Assembly (NCBI GenBank): GCA_041744075.1
Contig: JBGTLQ010000284.1
Coordinates: 1 to 15,431, forward strand
Direction: 5' to 3'
Source: JAJTZA01 sp041744075
GTDB taxonomy: Bacteria > Verrucomicrobiota > Verrucomicrobiia > Chthoniobacterales > Terrimicrobiaceae
DNA: 15,431 bases
The notes beneath the pieces are model-generated. The model was not told the DNA's origin. It saw nothing but the letters and a program-made list of their open reading frames with translations, and made no database searches. This document shows positions 14,852-15,431 of this stretch, piece by piece. The translations under genes and the position numbers were made by a program. The stretch's first letter is position 1; each line of letters starts with the position of its first letter.

Positions 14852-15382
14852 TTAAGGTAATCGCATTTCGTCCAGAAGGCGCAAGGCCTCTGAGTAAACA
14901 CGCTCAGACAGCCACAGTGAGGTGCCTTGCAGAGCTCTCAACGCGTCTTGGGATTCCTTGTAGTTTAGGATGCCAGCGCGTCCCGCCTCCAGCACCAGTC
15001 CGAGTGAGCCCCGCACCACCAACCCCAGGGAACTTGCAATCAACCTCGCTGCGGCATCATCCGTCAGCAAACAGCCAACTTTCGACTCTTGAGCCAATGC
15101 CAGAGCATCAGCCTCACCACGGTCAAGTAAGCCGGACCTTTGCCAATCGTAGGATTGCTCGCATGCCGCCTTCGTCAGTGGTTTCACCTCCAGCCATCCA
15201 GCAAAAATGTGAGCATCCGACACGCCATGTGCGAGGTTTTCCAATTCATCCGCTACGCTTTGAGGGCAGATGCCTGCAACAAGTTGACCCAGCAGGTGAT
15301 CGATCCCCGCTTCGTGGAAATGCAGGAGCGGCCCGGTATCAAGCACCGCGCGGATCAGTCCTCCATCTGACTGCGAACCCAT
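14852..15382 (-). CDS. PIN-domain toxin (DUF3368-type VapC-like nuclease)
   Basis: A 176-residue PIN-domain protein, expected to be a metal-dependent RNase acting as the toxin of a type II pair. The acidic site is complete: D15 in AVLDTGPLL, E46 in SVADELE, E90 and D92 in DRGEADALALA, and D108/D109 in CLLTDDAAAR. The 'D.GEA.AL.LA' and 'LLTDD..AR..A' spacing points to the DUF3368 branch rather than classic VapC. After the PIN core, a C-terminal segment (ILNYKESQDALRALQGTSLWLSERVYSEAL) is typical of this branch. The ATG at 15380-15382 overlaps the upstream partner by 28 bases; a CTG at 15356-15358 that overlaps the partner's TGA would begin directly at IRAVLDTG and is a possible alternative start. 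The gene is immediately followed by the remnant of another PIN toxin. Confidence 0.85.
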   Translation of the reverse strand: MGSQSDGGLIRAVLDTGPLLHFHEAGIDHLLGQLVAGICPQSVADELENLAHGVSDAHIFAGWLEVKPLTKAACEQSYDWQRSGLLDRGEADALALAQESKVGCLLTDDAAARLIASSLGLVVRGSLGLVLEAGRAGILNYKESQDALRALQGTSLWLSERVYSEALRLLDEMRLP

Positions 15383-15431
15383 GCGATGTCTTCCATTTGT
15401 TGAGCTTCAATCAGTTGGTAGCGTTTGTGGG
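15355..15431 (-). CDS. 3' end of the PIN toxin's upstream partner, probable antitoxin
   Basis: A frame open to the right edge gives HKRYQLIEAQQMEDIAWVRS followed by QMED and a TGA at 15355-15357. It overlaps the PIN toxin start by 28 bases, the arrangement expected for an antitoxin-toxin operon. Partners of DUF3368 PIN toxins are usually small proteins of about 70-90 residues, but too little is visible here to name the family. The helical, charged tail is compatible with a toxin-binding C-terminus. Confidence 0.5.
   Translation of the reverse strand, partial: HKRYQLIEAQQMEDIAWVRSQMED

Overview
This window most likely comes from a verrucomicrobial chromosome of moderate GC (a hand-counted tyrS line, 61-120, is 33/60 GC). 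The strongest evidence is a full-length Verru_Chthon cassette protein A, a family described from Verrucomicrobia. A PEP-CTERM protein, a large secreted beta-strand-repeat protein with a Verrucomicrobia-style C-terminal domain, and A-rich translation starts with no Shine-Dalgarno all fit this assignment. Family names are recalled from sequence pattern; no search was run.

Left part (1-2998): the 3' end of tyrS (tyrosyl-tRNA synthetase, + strand) meets a leftward toxin-antitoxin pair tail to tail. The antitoxin looks intact. The RelE/ParE-type toxin is cut by an in-frame TAG 20 codons before its natural end. A secreted SUMF1/formylglycine-generating-enzyme-like protein follows, and its C-terminal end also looks eroded. 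Upstream of it lies a gene-free stretch full of perfect palindromes that looks like a dispersed repeat element.

Middle (2999-4883): a secreted beta-propeller-like protein on the minus strand diverges from the main operon. The 571-base divergent spacer holds an AT-rich core with repeated CATAAATG/CATAACA words, an 11-bp inverted repeat and a possible structured leader.

Main operon (4884-14459, + strand): five closely packed genes encode Verru_Chthon protein A (pilin-like N-terminus), an unknown exported protein coupled to it by a one-base overlap, a 1173-residue beta-helix-like surface protein, a secreted protein with a duplicated C-terminal motif (probably the TIGR02597 family), and a PEP-CTERM protein. 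A hairpin terminator follows. Every product carries an export signal or an N-terminal membrane helix, so this looks like a cell-surface or secretion module: a pilin-like component plus adhesin-like and sorted cargo. Cassette partners B, C and D are absent from the window, which makes this an unusual setting for protein A. I regard it as the most interesting system here.

Right edge (14607-15431): a short 10-bp tandem repeat, the orphan C-terminal end of a VapC-like PIN toxin, a complete PIN-domain toxin, and the tail of its upstream partner running off the window, all leftward. Toxin-antitoxin genes and debris therefore lie at both ends.
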